DNA of 64,000 bases from Beijerinckiaceae bacterium (GTDB lineage Bacteria > Pseudomonadota > Alphaproteobacteria > Rhizobiales > Beijerinckiaceae): assembly GCA_947452455.1 (NCBI GenBank), contig CANGBX010000003.1:310001-374000 (forward strand). The letters run 5' to 3'. Of this stretch, positions 1 to 9,260 are shown piece after piece (position 1 is the stretch's first letter; each line of letters starts with the position of its first letter). The notes beneath the pieces were generated by a model. It did no database searches, was not told the DNA's origin, and saw nothing but the letters and a program-made list of their open reading frames with translations. The position numbers and the translations under genes were made by a program.

Positions 1-1
1 A

Positions 2-553
2 ATTGCCAAGGCGCAAGAAATCGTCGCCTCTACACCGGGCGCGATCATTCCGCAGCAATTTGAAAATCCGGCCAATCCGGAAATTCACCGCAAGACAACG
101 GCTGAAGAAATCTGGAACGATACTAATGGCACAGTAGATGTGCTCATTTCTGGTGTTGGCACGGGTGGGACGATCACGGGTGTTGGTCAGGTGTTGAAGC
201 AGCACAAACCGTCAGTCAAAGTCATTGCTGTCGAGCCGGAAGATTCTCCCGTTCTTTCAGGCGGCCAACCGGGGCCTCACAAGATCCAAGGCATTGGCGC
301 GGGTTTTGTGCCGTCTGTGCTTGATCGCGCGGTGATCGATGAAGTGGTCACGGTCGGCAATCAAACGGCTTTTGATACAGCCCGTCAGCTCGCTCGTATT
401 GAAGGCATTCCCGTTGGCATTTCCTCTGGTGCGGCTGTTGCGGCCGCTCTCGAAGTTGGTGCACGTCCTGAAATGGCAGGGAAGAATATCGTCATCATCA
501 TCCCCTCTTTTGCAGAGCGTTATCTCTCGACCGCGCTGTTTGAAGGCCTTTGA
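2..553 (+). CDS. cysK: cysteine synthase A, 3' part (5' end outside window)
   Basis: Makes L-cysteine from O-acetylserine and sulfide in the cytoplasm, a PLP enzyme. The reading frame is open from base 2, so the start and the PLP-lysine region lie upstream of the window. Visible are the C-terminal two-thirds: the glycine-rich phosphate-binding loop GTGGT just after position 140, the stretch [11 protein letters not shown] that closes over the substrate, and the GISSGAA motif near position 415. Length and motifs match the C-terminal part of the usual ~320-residue CysK. CysM or a cystathionine beta-synthase-like paralogue is less likely given the SPVLSGG...IQGIGAGF pattern. A terminator follows directly. 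Confidence 0.93.
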   Translation: MAKAQEIVASTPGAIIPQQFENPANPEIHRKTTAEEIWNDTNGTVDVLISGVGTGGTITGVGQVLKQHKPSVKVIAVEPEDSPVLSGGQPGPHKIQGIGAGFVPSVLDRAVIDEVVTVGNQTAFDTARQLARIEGIPVGISSGAAVAAALEVGARPEMAGKNIVIIIPSFAERYLSTALFEGL

Positions 554-580
554 GGGCGGATGCATTCTTAGTATGTCTAG

Positions 581-605
581 AGGCGCCTTGAACGGCGCCT
601 CTTTT
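581..605 (+). terminator. intrinsic terminator after cysK
   Basis: A 7-bp GC-rich stem (AGGCGCC / GGCGCCT) with a 6-base loop is followed by CTTTTC, 28 bases after the cysK stop codon. Confidence 0.7.
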
Positions 606-657
606 CATTTGTGTCATCCTGCATTAGCCATGCTCGTGATCATCGGGAGCGAGCGCC

Positions 658-1428
658 ATGGCATTTGAAACAGTACTGACCGAAACGCATGGTCCGGTTC
701 GCCTCATCAGGCTCAATCGCCCTGAGGCGCTGAATGCGCTCTCTGTCCAGCTGATCAAAGATCTCAATGCGGCGCTCGACGAGGCTGAAGCTGCGCAGGA
801 GATCCGCTGCATTATTCTGACAGGTTCCGAAAAGGCTTTCGCTGCTGGTGCCGACGTCAAGGAAATGCAGTCCAATTCATATTTGGACGGCTACCTTGGG
901 GACTTTGTTGCGCAATGGGAGCGCGTTACCCAGATGCGCAAGCCCGTGATTGCTGCTGTGGCCGGATTTGCCCTCGGCGGTGGCTCGGAGCTCGCCATGA
1001 TGTGCGATTTCATCCTGGCGGCTGACAATGCCAAATTTGGTCAGCCCGAAATCAAGCTCGGGATCCTGCCCGGCGCGGGGGGGACCCAGCGCCTGACCCA
1101 TCTGGTCGGCAAGTCCAAGGCTATGGAAATGTGCCTGACGGGCCGCATGATGGACGCGGCCGAGGCGGAGCGGGCGGGCCTCGTCTCCCGGGTCATCCCG
1201 GCGGCAGATTTGATCACCGAGGCGATCAAGGTGGCCCAGTCCATCGCCGGCATGTCCCTTCCAGCCGTGATGATGGCCAAGGAATGTATCAACCGGGCCT
1301 ATGAGACCACGCTGAGCGAGGGTATCCGCTTCGAAAGGCGGGTTTTTTACGCCACATTTGCTACGCCCGACCAAAAGGAAGGCATGCAGGCCTTTGTCGA
1401 AAAGCGTCCGCCTGCCTTCAAGAGCTGA
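658..1428 (+). CDS. enoyl-CoA hydratase (crotonase family)
   Basis: Hydrates trans-2-enoyl-CoA to 3-hydroxyacyl-CoA in beta-oxidation or related acyl-CoA catabolism. At 256 residues it has the single-domain crotonase length. The oxyanion-hole segment AAGADVKEM (about residues 62-70) and both catalytic glutamates are present: E111 in GGGSELAMMCD and E131 in GQPEIKLG, matching Glu144/Glu164 of the mitochondrial enzyme. The segment PGAGGTQRL follows as in short-chain hydratases. It stands alone between cysK and rpsT, so the physiological substrate cannot be told from context. Confidence 0.9.
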   Translation: MAFETVLTETHGPVRLIRLNRPEALNALSVQLIKDLNAALDEAEAAQEIRCIILTGSEKAFAAGADVKEMQSNSYLDGYLGDFVAQWERVTQMRKPVIAAVAGFALGGGSELAMMCDFILAADNAKFGQPEIKLGILPGAGGTQRLTHLVGKSKAMEMCLTGRMMDAAEAERAGLVSRVIPAADLITEAIKVAQSIAGMSLPAVMMAKECINRAYETTLSEGIRFERRVFYATFATPDQKEGMQAFVEKRPPAFKS

Positions 1429-1465
1429 ATCCCGCTAAAGGGGCCAGATTCTCGCTCTCCTCGCA

Positions 1466-1495
1466 TTGACGCGGGACGGGCTTCCCGTCTATATG
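1466..1495 (+). promoter_or_regulatory. sigma-70-type promoter for rpsT
   Basis: TTGACG (1466-1471) and TATATG (1490-1495) are separated by 18 bases and lie about 80 bases before rpsT. This is one of the best vegetative promoter matches in the window. Confidence 0.6.
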
Positions 1496-1574
1496 CCCCA
1501 ATCTTCTGCGGGGAGCCCCGTAGACCAGAATTCTCCGGCCCCTTTTCAAGCGGGCTATCCTTCGAGGAAAACCT

Positions 1575-1841
1575 ATGGCGAATACCTCCTCGGCCAAGAA
1601 GGCCGTCCGCAAGATCGAGCGTCGCACCGCGGTAAACCGCACGCGTCGCAGCCAGATGCGCACCTATGTCCGCAAAGTCGAAGAGGCTTTGGCGACCGGT
1701 GATGCGAATGCTGCTCAGGCAGCGCTTGCCGCAGCTGAACCGTTGGTGATGCGCGCCGCGCAAAACGGCATCGTTCATAAGAACAATGCATCGCGCAAAA
1801 TTTCGCGCCTCACGGTGCGTGTGAAGGCTCTTGCGAAGTAA
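1575..1841 (+). CDS. rpsT: 30S ribosomal protein S20
   Basis: Primary 16S rRNA-binding protein of the small subunit. The 88-residue, Lys/Arg/Ala-rich sequence starts [17 protein letters not shown] and holds the typical [16 protein letters not shown] segment. A GAGGA Shine-Dalgarno sequence precedes the ATG. It has its own promoter and terminator, so it is monocistronic; its place upstream of dnaA is common in alphaproteobacteria. Confidence 0.97.
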   Translation: MANTSSAKKAVRKIERRTAVNRTRRSQMRTYVRKVEEALATGDANAAQAALAAAEPLVMRAAQNGIVHKNNASRKISRLTVRVKALAK

Positions 1842-1877
1842 GATTGCTTCAAAAAAGAGCGATATGAGTTCAAAGAA

Positions 1878-1901
1878 AGCCCGGCACTGCCGGGCTTTTT
1901 T
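1878..1901 (+). terminator. intrinsic terminator after rpsT
   Basis: Perfect 8-bp stem AGCCCGGC / GCCGGGCT with loop ACT, followed by a run of six T. Confidence 0.9.
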
Positions 1902-2727
1902 GCATTTTGAAACGCGAATTGCGAACGAGACACACTTTCGACTATTTCTTTTCGCGTTCTTGGCTAGCACAGCTGAAAGCCAAGAGATTCAAGCACTTGC
2001 TAGATAAGCGTTAAGCGGGGAAGGAATCGTACCGCTTGACAAGCGTGATGTGCTTTCAGCAATCGAGGAAAAGCACCATGGTGATGACATCGAAGTGTCA
2101 TGCGATTGCACTTCGTAACTCCCAAGAATCAAGCATTTATGCGCGTCAATCCAGATTCTTACTTTTCTTTTGCGTTCGTGACAGAACCAAAAATGCAGAT
2201 GATGAAATGCATTTTCTTGCGGAGCTGAAGAGCGCTGTGTAAGAATTTGTTTAGACAGAGACCGCCCAGCGCGAGGTAAAAAAATTCACCGAAAATAAGA
2301 GGTTACGCCTAAGGGACCGAGAAATCGGAATGGCGCGACACGATCCGGTGATGATGTGCTGACGAGATTTGTTGCGGGTTTGCGACAAGCGGGCCTTATA
2401 AGCGACAGCTTATAAAAAATGAAATTTTGACCTGTGGCTCATGCCACAGAAGGGGGCATCATGACTTCTACGCTGAAGACAGAATTGAAAGCGTCGCCGG
2501 GACACAAGGGCTTCTGCCAGTCTGGTACGCTTAAGATCTCGAGCGTGGAAGGTTGTGAAAAGTCCTTTAAAATGGGCGGCCATTTGCCCGGGAGCGGGAT
2601 GGCAAAATCAGCATGGTGTACTGGCTGACCTGAGTAAGGGTCTAATTCTCCGCTCGTCTGTTGAGCGGTGTGTGCCTGCGTTTTTGCGCATTTCATTTTC
2701 CCTCCGAGGCGACTGTCTCGGCGTTCC
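1902..2727 (+). promoter_or_regulatory. long dnaA upstream region with GANTC cluster and inverted repeats
   Basis: About 830 bases with no convincing large gene. Four GANTC sites, the CcrM methylation target in alphaproteobacteria, lie at 1986, 2024, 2126 and 2154. Inverted repeats are CGAAGTG...CACTTCG (2091-2115), AAAATGCA...TGCATTTT (2190-2215), TTATAAGC-gaca-GCTTATAA (2396-2415) and CTGTGGC-tcat-GCCACAG (2432-2449). No perfect TTATCCACA box was seen. A possible 55-codon frame at 2461-2628 is listed separately. The region is probably the dnaA promoter and leader; its role as an origin is not supported. Confidence 0.5.
2461..2628 (+). CDS. possible small protein or leader peptide before dnaA
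   Basis: A 55-codon open frame begins with ATG 2461 behind the strong ribosome binding sequence AAGGGGG and ends 99 bases before the chosen dnaA start. Composition is Lys/Ser/Gly-rich with three Cys; no known family is recognised. The upstream hairpin CTGTGGC/GCCACAG lies directly over the ribosome binding site. Support is only the ribosome binding site and codon use like its neighbours. It may equally be non-coding leader. Confidence 0.3.
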   Translation: MTSTLKTELKASPGHKGFCQSGTLKISSVEGCEKSFKMGGHLPGSGMAKSAWCTG

Positions 2728-4269
2728 ATGATTGAGAATAAATCAATGCTCAAGCCACGTCTCGATTCCGTTCAGGCTGCGTCCTCCGCTCCTGAAAAAT
2801 CTGACGCCACGGTCGCTATGGATCATTCGGAAGCTTGGCAGCGTGTCTGCCGCCGCTTGCGTGCTGAAGTTGGCGAAGACGTTTTTAACTCTTGGTTTGG
2901 CCGTTTGGAGCTGGACGAAGTGCAGGATGATGTTGCGCGCCTGTCAGTGCCGACAAAATTCCTGAAGAGCTGGATTCAGTCTCATTATACGGATCGCATT
3001 ATCGCGGTGATGGCGTCGGAATTGCCGGGCATTGCATCTCTGAGCATTGCGGTGCGCACTTCGGGCCGCATTATGCAGCAGCGCGCCAGCGAAGCTCCCG
3101 CTCATCGGGCTGAAGAAGCAGCGCCCCGCTCGACAGCCTCTCTTTTTGCCCCCCCGAGCGCCATGACGCCCCGCCGCGATACCGAAATCACGGGTCGCGA
3201 CGCCAAACATCTCGAAAGCGAGGCTCTGGGTGGCTCGCCGCTCGACCGTCGTTTGACCTTTACGAGCTTCCTGGTCGGAAAATCGAACCAGCTCGCCCAT
3301 GCGGCCGCCCAACGCGTCGCGCAGGCCCCTGCTTCTGAGACGCCGATCTATAATCCGCTCTACATTCACGCCTCGGTCGGCCTTGGAAAGACCCATCTCA
3401 TTCAGGCCATCGCCCATTGTGCGAGTGAAGCGGGTCGGCGCGTCATCTATCTGACGGCTGAAAAGTTCATGTATGGCTTTGTCTCTGCCCTAAAGGCGCA
3501 GACGGCCATCGCTTTCAAGGAAAAGCTTCGTGCGATCGACGTTCTCGTCATCGACGATGTGCAATTCTTGCAGGGCAAGTCGATCCAGCAGGAGTTCTGC
3601 CACACGCTGAATGCGCTGATTGATGCGGGTCGTCAGGTCGTGATTGCTGCGGATCGTCCACCGTCCGATCTCGAAAGCCTGGATGAGCGCGTACGCTCAC
3701 GTCTGGCTGGCGGGTTGTGCGTTGAAATGGGTTCGCTGGATGAAGCTCTACGCATCAAAATTCTTGAAACGCGTATTGCAGCCGCTCGTATCACACAGCC
3801 GAGCTTTGAAGTGCCTGCACCTGTCGTCACATTTGTGGCGCGTTCGATCCAGACCAATGGTCGCGATCTTGATGGCGCAGTCAATCGTCTGCTCGCTCAT
3901 GTCACGCTGACGGGTGCACCGTTGACGGTTGAGACAGCTGAAACGGCAATCCGTGATCTCGTGCGCACGCGCGAACCCAAGCGCGTCAAGATTGAAGACA
4001 TCCAAAAACTCGTCGCGACCCATTTCAATGTGAGCCGCGCAGATATTCTGTCCTCACGCCGCACAGCAACTGTTGTGCGTCCGCGCCAGATCGCCATGTA
4101 TCTGGCCAAAGTGTTGACGCTGCGCTCGCTTCCGGAAATTGGTCGCCGCTTCGGTGGTCGCGATCATACAACCGTGCTGCACGCGGTGCGCAAGATCGAA
4201 GGCCTGTCGAATAAGGATGGTCAGCTCAACGAAGAGCTCGAACTCCTGAAGCGCATGTTGATGGATTGA
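2728..4269 (+). CDS. dnaA: chromosomal replication initiator protein DnaA
   Basis: Binds DnaA boxes and melts the origin. Domain I is near residues 33-90 ([21 protein letters not shown]), followed by a variable linker; the AAA+ domain carries Walker A GLGKTHL (about 218-224) and Walker [11 protein letters not shown] (about 272-281). The C-terminal domain IV has the box-contacting signature [15 protein letters not shown]. With ATG 2728 it has 513 residues. The frame stays open up to a GTG at 2668, and ATG 2746 or 2818 are alternatives because no strong ribosome binding site marks any of them. The dnaN-recF-gyrB genes are about 45 kb away. Confidence 0.95.
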   Translation: MIENKSMLKPRLDSVQAASSAPEKSDATVAMDHSEAWQRVCRRLRAEVGEDVFNSWFGRLELDEVQDDVARLSVPTKFLKSWIQSHYTDRIIAVMASELPGIASLSIAVRTSGRIMQQRASEAPAHRAEEAAPRSTASLFAPPSAMTPRRDTEITGRDAKHLESEALGGSPLDRRLTFTSFLVGKSNQLAHAAAQRVAQAPASETPIYNPLYIHASVGLGKTHLIQAIAHCASEAGRRVIYLTAEKFMYGFVSALKAQTAIAFKEKLRAIDVLVIDDVQFLQGKSIQQEFCHTLNALIDAGRQVVIAADRPPSDLESLDERVRSRLAGGLCVEMGSLDEALRIKILETRIAAARITQPSFEVPAPVVTFVARSIQTNGRDLDGAVNRLLAHVTLTGAPLTVETAETAIRDLVRTREPKRVKIEDIQKLVATHFNVSRADILSSRRTATVVRPRQIAMYLAKVLTLRSLPEIGRRFGGRDHTTVLHAVRKIEGLSNKDGQLNEELELLKRMLMD

Positions 4270-4291
4270 TCTTTTTAAGGATCACAAAAAG

Positions 4292-4322
4292 AAAAGGCCG
4301 CTCAAATGAGCGGCCTTTTTTA
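4292..4322. terminator. bidirectional terminator between dnaA and typA
   Basis: The stem AAAAGGCCGCTC / GAGCGGCCTTTT with loop AAAT has A and T runs on both sides and sits between the convergent ends of dnaA and typA. Confidence 0.92.
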
Positions 4323-4337
4323 TTCGTATTGAATCTC

Positions 4338-6161
4338 TTAGATAGAGCCATCTTTCGAGCGCTCGGCGCGCTTGCGATCATTCGGATCCAAAAGACCCTT
4401 GCGCAGACGGATCGACTTCGGTGTGACTTCGACGCGCTCATCATCTTCGATGTAGGCGAGAGCTTTTTCGAGTGTCATACGGATCGGCGGCGTGAGACGC
4501 ACCGCTTCATCCTTGCTCTGTGTACGAATGTTGGTGAGCTGCTTGCCCTTGAGCACGTTGATCTCAAGATCATTTTCACGCGTGTGCTCGCCAACGATCA
4601 TGCCGCGATACACTTTCCAGCCTGGCTCGATCATCATCGGGCCGCGATCTTCAAGCTTCCACATGGCATAGGCAACAGCTTCGCCCTGTTCGTTGGAAAT
4701 CAGAACACCGTTGCGACGACCCTGAATTTCGCCCTTATGCGGCGCATATTCGTGGAACAGGCGGTTCATGATCGCCGTGCCCTTGGTGTCGGTGAGCAAT
4801 TCGCCCTGATAACCGATCAAACCGCGTGTCGGCGCATGGAAAACGAGACGCAGGCGATTACCACCTGACGGACGCATTTCCAGAAGATCTGCTTTGCGTT
4901 CAGCCATTTTCTGAACGACGACGCCTGAATGTTCTTCATCCACGTCGATAACAACTTCTTCGATCGGCTCAAGAACGCTGCCGTCTTCCATTCTCTGGAA
5001 CACCACACGCGGACGCGAAATGCTGAGCTCAAAACCTTCACGACGCATGGTCTCGATCAGAATGCCGAGCTGCAATTCGCCGCGGCCAGATACAATAAAG
5101 TTGTCACCGCCCGGTGAATCTTCAACGCGTAAGGCCACATTGCCTTCGGCTTCTTTGTAAAGACGGGCGCGGATCATGCGGCTCGTCACCTTATCGCCTT
5201 CTGTGCCTGCGAGCGGGCTGTCATTGACCATGAAGGTCATCGACAATGTTGGCGGATCAATCGGCTGCGCTTGCAAAGGCACAGTCACATCCATGGCGCA
5301 AAGTGTGTCGGCCACGTTGAATTTTTCGAGGCCAGCAATCGCGACAATGTCACCGGCTTCAGCTTCATCAATCGGCTGACGCTCGATGCCGCGGAAGGCG
5401 AGAATTTTCGAAACACGTCCCTGCTCAACCACTTTGCCTTCGCGATCAAGCACTTTGACTTGCTGGTTGGGCTTCACAGAACCTGCAAAGACACGACCCG
5501 TGACCATGCGGCCAAGATATGGATTGGCTTCGAGCAATGTGCCGAGCAGACGGAAGGAACCTTCTTCGATCTTGGGTTCCGGCACGTGCTTCAGAACAAT
5601 GTCGAACAAGGCAGCCATGCCTTGATCCTGAGGACCTTCCGGCGCATCTGCCACCCAGCCCTGCTTGGCCGAACCATAAATGATCGGGAAGTCGAGCTGT
5701 TCGTCTGTCGCATCGAGTGCTGCGAAAAGGTCGAACACTTCATTGACGACTTCAGTCACGCGAGCATCCGGACGATCAACCTTGTTGATGCAGACGATAG
5801 GCTTGAGGCCAATCTTGAGTGCTTTGCCAACGACGAATTTTGTCTGCGGCATCGGGCCTTCAGCAGCGTCGACAAGAACGATGGCACTATCGACCATCGA
5901 GAGAATGCGTTCGACTTCGCCGCCGAAGTCGGCGTGGCCCGGTGTGTCGACGATGTTGATGCGAACATCTTTCCAGACAACCGAAGTCGCCTTGGCGAGA
6001 ATGGTGATGCCGCGCTCTTTTTCGAGATCGTTGGAATCCATCACGCGTTCAGCCACGCGCTGGTTGTCGCGGAAAGCTCCGGACTGCTGCAGGAGTTTGT
6101 CGACGAGGGTTGTCTTGCCGTGGTCAACGTGTGCGATGATGGCGATATTACGCAGTTTCAT
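4338..6161 (-). CDS. typA: ribosome-associated GTPase TypA/BipA
   Basis: Translational GTPase that acts on ribosomes during stress and subunit assembly. It starts MKLRNIAIIAHVDHGKTTLV; the G1 motif AHVDHGKT lies at about residues 10-17, followed by G2 (RGITI), G3 (DTPGHADF) and G4 (NKVDRPDA). EF-G-like domains and the TypA-specific C-terminal region follow. At 607 residues it has the family length. The open frame extends upstream of the chosen ATG, but that part has no family resemblance. It is convergent with dnaA. Confidence 0.96.
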   Translation of the reverse strand: MKLRNIAIIAHVDHGKTTLVDKLLQQSGAFRDNQRVAERVMDSNDLEKERGITILAKATSVVWKDVRINIVDTPGHADFGGEVERILSMVDSAIVLVDAAEGPMPQTKFVVGKALKIGLKPIVCINKVDRPDARVTEVVNEVFDLFAALDATDEQLDFPIIYGSAKQGWVADAPEGPQDQGMAALFDIVLKHVPEPKIEEGSFRLLGTLLEANPYLGRMVTGRVFAGSVKPNQQVKVLDREGKVVEQGRVSKILAFRGIERQPIDEAEAGDIVAIAGLEKFNVADTLCAMDVTVPLQAQPIDPPTLSMTFMVNDSPLAGTEGDKVTSRMIRARLYKEAEGNVALRVEDSPGGDNFIVSGRGELQLGILIETMRREGFELSISRPRVVFQRMEDGSVLEPIEEVVIDVDEEHSGVVVQKMAERKADLLEMRPSGGNRLRLVFHAPTRGLIGYQGELLTDTKGTAIMNRLFHEYAPHKGEIQGRRNGVLISNEQGEAVAYAMWKLEDRGPMMIEPGWKVYRGMIVGEHTRENDLEINVLKGKQLTNIRTQSKDEAVRLTPPIRMTLEKALAYIEDDERVEVTPKSIRLRKGLLDPNDRKRAERSKDGSI

Positions 6162-6343
6162 GGGTCTGCCAGGGTTTGGATCAGCGCCCCGGACATCCGG
6201 CGACGGCATAAACGAGGTGAGAGCGCCCGGTTTTCGGAACAGGGGCAAGCCACTCGCGATCTGAAGGAAACAGGGCGGCCGGAGGCCGGTTTGTGCGCTG
6301 CATACACGAAAGGCCCGTCTTTGGGAACCCGTGAGCCGCAACG

Positions 6344-6370
6344 AAAAGACCCCGCTTGAGCGGGGCCTTT
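6344..6370 (-). terminator. intrinsic terminator after argG
   Basis: Read on the minus strand: stem CCCCGC / GCGGGG with a 4-base loop followed by TCTTTTC, 12 bases past the argG stop codon. Confidence 0.8.
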
Positions 6371-6381
6371 GGAGCTTTGGA

Positions 6382-7614
6382 TCAGCCGCGCTTGGCGCGT
6401 TTGCCCAAGGTGCGCAGACGCAGCGCATTGAGCTTGATGAAGCCAGCCGCATCGAGGTGGTCATAGGCGACCGCACCTTCCTCGAATGTGACAAGATCCT
6501 GATCATAGAGCGAATAGGGCGACTGGCGGCCAACCACGCGGGCCGTGCCCTTATAGAGCTTCATCCGAACCGTTCCTGTGACACGTTCCTGGCTCTTGTC
6601 GATCAAGGCTTGCAGCATTTCCCGCTCGGGAGAGAACCAGAAGCCGTTGTAGATCAGCTCGGCATATTTGGGCATCAACTCATCTTTCAGATGGGCTGCG
6701 CCGCGGTCGAGCGTGATCGATTCAATGCCGCGATGGGCGGCGAGCAAAATCGTCCCGCCCGGTGTTTCATAAACACCGCGTGACTTCATGCCGACGAAGC
6801 GGTTTTCGACGAGATCAAGACGGCCAATGCCATTGGCTTTACCAAGTTCATTGAGCTTGGTGAGCAGCGTTGCGGGCGACATTTTCTCGCCGTTCACAGC
6901 AACCGCATCGCCCTTTTCAAAGTCGATGGTGATTTCGGTGACAACGTCAGGTGCATCTTCGGGCGCAATGGTGCGCATATGCACATATTCCGGCGGCTCG
7001 ACCCAAGGATCTTCGAGCACTTTGCCTTCCGAAGACGAGTGCAGAAGGTTGGCGTCAACAGAGAAAGGTGCTTCGCCACGCTTATCTTTTGCAATCGGGA
7101 TCTGGTTTTCTTCCGCAAAAGCGATCAAAGATTCGCGGCTTTTGAAATCCCATTCACGCCATGGCGCGATCACTTTGATATCGGGCTCAAGCGCATAATA
7201 ACCAAGCTCGAAACGCACCTGATCATTGCCCTTGCCGGTAGCGCCGTGTGACACGGCGTCCGCACCAACCTTGCGGGCAATTTCAATTTGCTTCTTGGCA
7301 ATCAGCGGGCGCGCGATGGATGTGCCCAGCAGATAGAGACCTTCATATTGCGCATTGGCGCGGAACATCGGGAAGACGTAATCGCGCACGAATTCTTCGC
7401 GCAGATCTTCGATGAAAATATGTTCTTTTTTGATGCCGAGCAGCTCCGCCTTTTTGCGGGCAGGCTCCAGTTCTTCACCTTGGCCGAGATCGGCAGTGAA
7501 GGTCACGACTTCGCAGCCATAGGTGGTCTGCAGCCACTTCAGAATGATGGACGTGTCGAGACCGCCGGAATAGGCGAGAACAACGCGTTTGACGTCTTTA
7601 ATGGGTCGGGACAT
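6382..7614 (-). CDS. argG: argininosuccinate synthase
   Basis: Joins citrulline and aspartate using ATP to form argininosuccinate, the penultimate step of arginine synthesis. From ATG 7614 it has 410 residues. The PP-loop AYSGGLDTS is at residues 14-22; [15 protein letters not shown] and [11 protein letters not shown] are diagnostic for the family. The open frame continues upstream, but only the portion from [13 protein letters not shown] resembles the family. The PAP2 gene begins upstream on the same strand with about 60 bases between, so the two may be co-transcribed. Confidence 0.96.
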   Translation of the reverse strand: MSRPIKDVKRVVLAYSGGLDTSIILKWLQTTYGCEVVTFTADLGQGEELEPARKKAELLGIKKEHIFIEDLREEFVRDYVFPMFRANAQYEGLYLLGTSIARPLIAKKQIEIARKVGADAVSHGATGKGNDQVRFELGYYALEPDIKVIAPWREWDFKSRESLIAFAEENQIPIAKDKRGEAPFSVDANLLHSSSEGKVLEDPWVEPPEYVHMRTIAPEDAPDVVTEITIDFEKGDAVAVNGEKMSPATLLTKLNELGKANGIGRLDLVENRFVGMKSRGVYETPGGTILLAAHRGIESITLDRGAAHLKDELMPKYAELIYNGFWFSPEREMLQALIDKSQERVTGTVRMKLYKGTARVVGRQSPYSLYDQDLVTFEEGAVAYDHLDAAGFIKLNALRLRTLGKRAKRG

Positions 7615-7673
7615 AGGTCGGCTCTTGTCGCGGAAGGAAAGATGCGGGCTGGGCCCAGCTTGATCGCGGCGGA

Positions 7674-8366
7674 CTATAGAGCCGCATCCGTGTCGCGCAA
7701 GTCGGATTCCTTCGCTTGAGGGCGGATCAGAAAGCGATAAAGCGCGAGGATGATCAGCAGCGTGAAAAGACCGGCAAACAGCACGTCGGACAGATAATGC
7801 CCGCCAAAGGCCATGCGGAGTGCACTGGTGGCGGCCCCGAACGTCAGGGCGGCGGCAATCGCTAATGGCCGCACGGGCGGCGGGGTCAACAGGGCAGGTG
7901 CGACAGTCCAGAAGGCTGAAGCCCCCTCGCCCGAGACAAAGGAGCAATTGCGCTCGCATTGCCCATCAAACCGGTACCAGGGCCGAAACTCCCATTTGCC
8001 GCCCAGTTCTAGGGTCTGGACAGGGCGTGGGCGGTGGGACTGCTCTTTCAGGACCAGATTGACCAGCAGGCCCGGCCCCAAAGCGAGGGACAGGGCGAGG
8101 AAGAGGATGGAGCGGCCGTTGGGCAGCCAGACTGAGGGCAGGCCTAGCCTGCGCAGACCCCATCCCAGAGTCGCTATTCCTCCTATCCAGAAGGGTATCT
8201 GGAAAAAAATGCTGCGCAGCATTTCTCCTGTCGGGGTGACCCCGAGGAAGCCCGTCCCCTCCCGCCAGAAGAGCCGTGCGGCTGCGAGGTCCAGCTCTGG
8301 CGCAAGACCAAAGACGATCCCCGTGAGCAGCGTCAGGGCAAGGGTGAGGCGGGTAGCTGTGATCAA
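7674..8366 (-). CDS. PAP2-family membrane phosphatase with altered motif 2
   Basis: Integral membrane protein of 230 residues with about five or six hydrophobic segments, likely dephosphorylating a lipid such as lipid A, phosphatidylglycerophosphate or undecaprenyl pyrophosphate. Motif 1 is K107-x6-R114-P115; motif 3 is R184-x5-H190-x3-D194. Motif 2, normally PSGH, reads V144-S-G-E147, so its usual His is Glu. Cys137 and Cys141 flank an exported loop. It resembles the LpxE/LpxF branch more than soluble PAP2 enzymes, but the substrate is inferred only. Confidence 0.8.
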   Translation of the reverse strand: MITATRLTLALTLLTGIVFGLAPELDLAAARLFWREGTGFLGVTPTGEMLRSIFFQIPFWIGGIATLGWGLRRLGLPSVWLPNGRSILFLALSLALGPGLLVNLVLKEQSHRPRPVQTLELGGKWEFRPWYRFDGQCERNCSFVSGEGASAFWTVAPALLTPPPVRPLAIAAALTFGAATSALRMAFGGHYLSDVLFAGLFTLLIILALYRFLIRPQAKESDLRDTDAAL

Positions 8367-8474
8367 GGGTCGGGGCGGTCCGGCAAAAGTGTCAGCCCGT
8401 TCTAGAGGTCCGCTGGCACAATGAGAAGGCCCCAGCGCTTGCCCTCCCCCGTCGGCCTCCCTAGTTTGGCGGCC

Positions 8475-9257
8475 ATGAGCTTGTCAGCGGAAGAAATCGA
8501 GCGCTATGCGCGCCATATTGTCTTGCAAGGGGTCGGCGGCCCCGGCCAGCAGAAACTCAAGGCCGCGCGCATTCTGGTGATCGGCGCTGGCGGGCTTGGT
8601 TCACCCGTTCTGCAATATCTGGCGGCAGCGGGTATCGGGACGCTCGGTATCGTTGATGATGATGAGGTCGCCCTCTCCAATCTCCAGCGGCAGGTTTTGC
8701 ACGGTACGCCCGATATTGGCGTCCCCAAGGTCGACAGCGCCGTGCAGGCCATCGCCCGCCTTAATCCGCATGTGCGTGTCATCGCGCATCGCCAGCGGAT
8801 TGATGCCCAGAATGCGGCGGGCCTGATCCGCGATTATGACCTTGTGGTTGAAGGCTCGGACAATTTCGAGACGCGCTATGGCGTCTCCGATGCCTGTTTC
8901 TTTGAAAAGAAGCCGCTGGTGACCGCGGCCGTGGGCACATTCGATGCCTCGCTCACCACTTTGCGCCCCTTCGAGACAAATGCGGCTGGCGAGAAAAACC
9001 CGACCTATCGCTGCCTTTTTCCTGAACCTCCGCCCGCGGGCACGGTGCCCGCTTGTGCGGAAGCCGGCGTGCTCGGCGCATTGACGGGCATGGTGGGCGC
9101 GATGATGGCTCTGGAGGCAATCCGTGAAATCGTTGGATTTGGTGAAGGCCTGACGGGTCGCATTCTGCTTATCGACAGCCGTGCGATGCGTTTTGAAACT
9201 GTCCGCTATCGGTGGGATTCAGAGAACCCTTTGAACGGAAGCGGAAAATCAGCGTGA
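8475..9257 (+). CDS. HesA/MoeB/ThiF-family adenylyltransferase
   Basis: E1-like enzyme that adenylates the C-terminal Gly-Gly of a sulfur-carrier protein (MoaD- or ThiS-type) for molybdopterin or thiamine synthesis. From ATG 8475 it has 260 residues. The nucleotide-binding motif GAGGLGS is at about residues 37-43, the acidic DDDEV follows, and LSNLQRQ supplies the conserved Arg. The two CxxC zinc pairs of E. coli MoeB are absent; a Cys in VPACAEAGVLG is kept. No moaD or thiS neighbour is present, so the partner cannot be assigned. A formate dehydrogenase needing the cofactor lies elsewhere in the window. Confidence 0.85.
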   Translation: MSLSAEEIERYARHIVLQGVGGPGQQKLKAARILVIGAGGLGSPVLQYLAAAGIGTLGIVDDDEVALSNLQRQVLHGTPDIGVPKVDSAVQAIARLNPHVRVIAHRQRIDAQNAAGLIRDYDLVVEGSDNFETRYGVSDACFFEKKPLVTAAVGTFDASLTTLRPFETNAAGEKNPTYRCLFPEPPPAGTVPACAEAGVLGALTGMVGAMMALEAIREIVGFGEGLTGRILLIDSRAMRFETVRYRWDSENPLNGSGKSA

Positions 9258-9260
9258 GTT

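Noticed and set aside
1347-1970. 207-codon minus-strand frame over the end of the enoyl-CoA hydratase gene and rpsT
   Set aside because: It runs through rpsT, its promoter and its terminator on the opposite strand, so it is very unlikely to be coding.
1902-2727. Chromosomal origin next to dnaA
   Set aside because: No perfect DnaA box and no clear AT-rich unwinding block were found; in many Hyphomicrobiales the origin is elsewhere. Only a regulatory region is claimed.
4266-4868. 200-codon plus-strand frame after dnaA
   Set aside because: It crosses the bidirectional terminator and is antisense to typA.
5271-6359. 362-codon plus-strand frame opposite typA
   Set aside because: Antisense to the conserved TypA GTPase core; no ribosome binding site and no recognisable domain.
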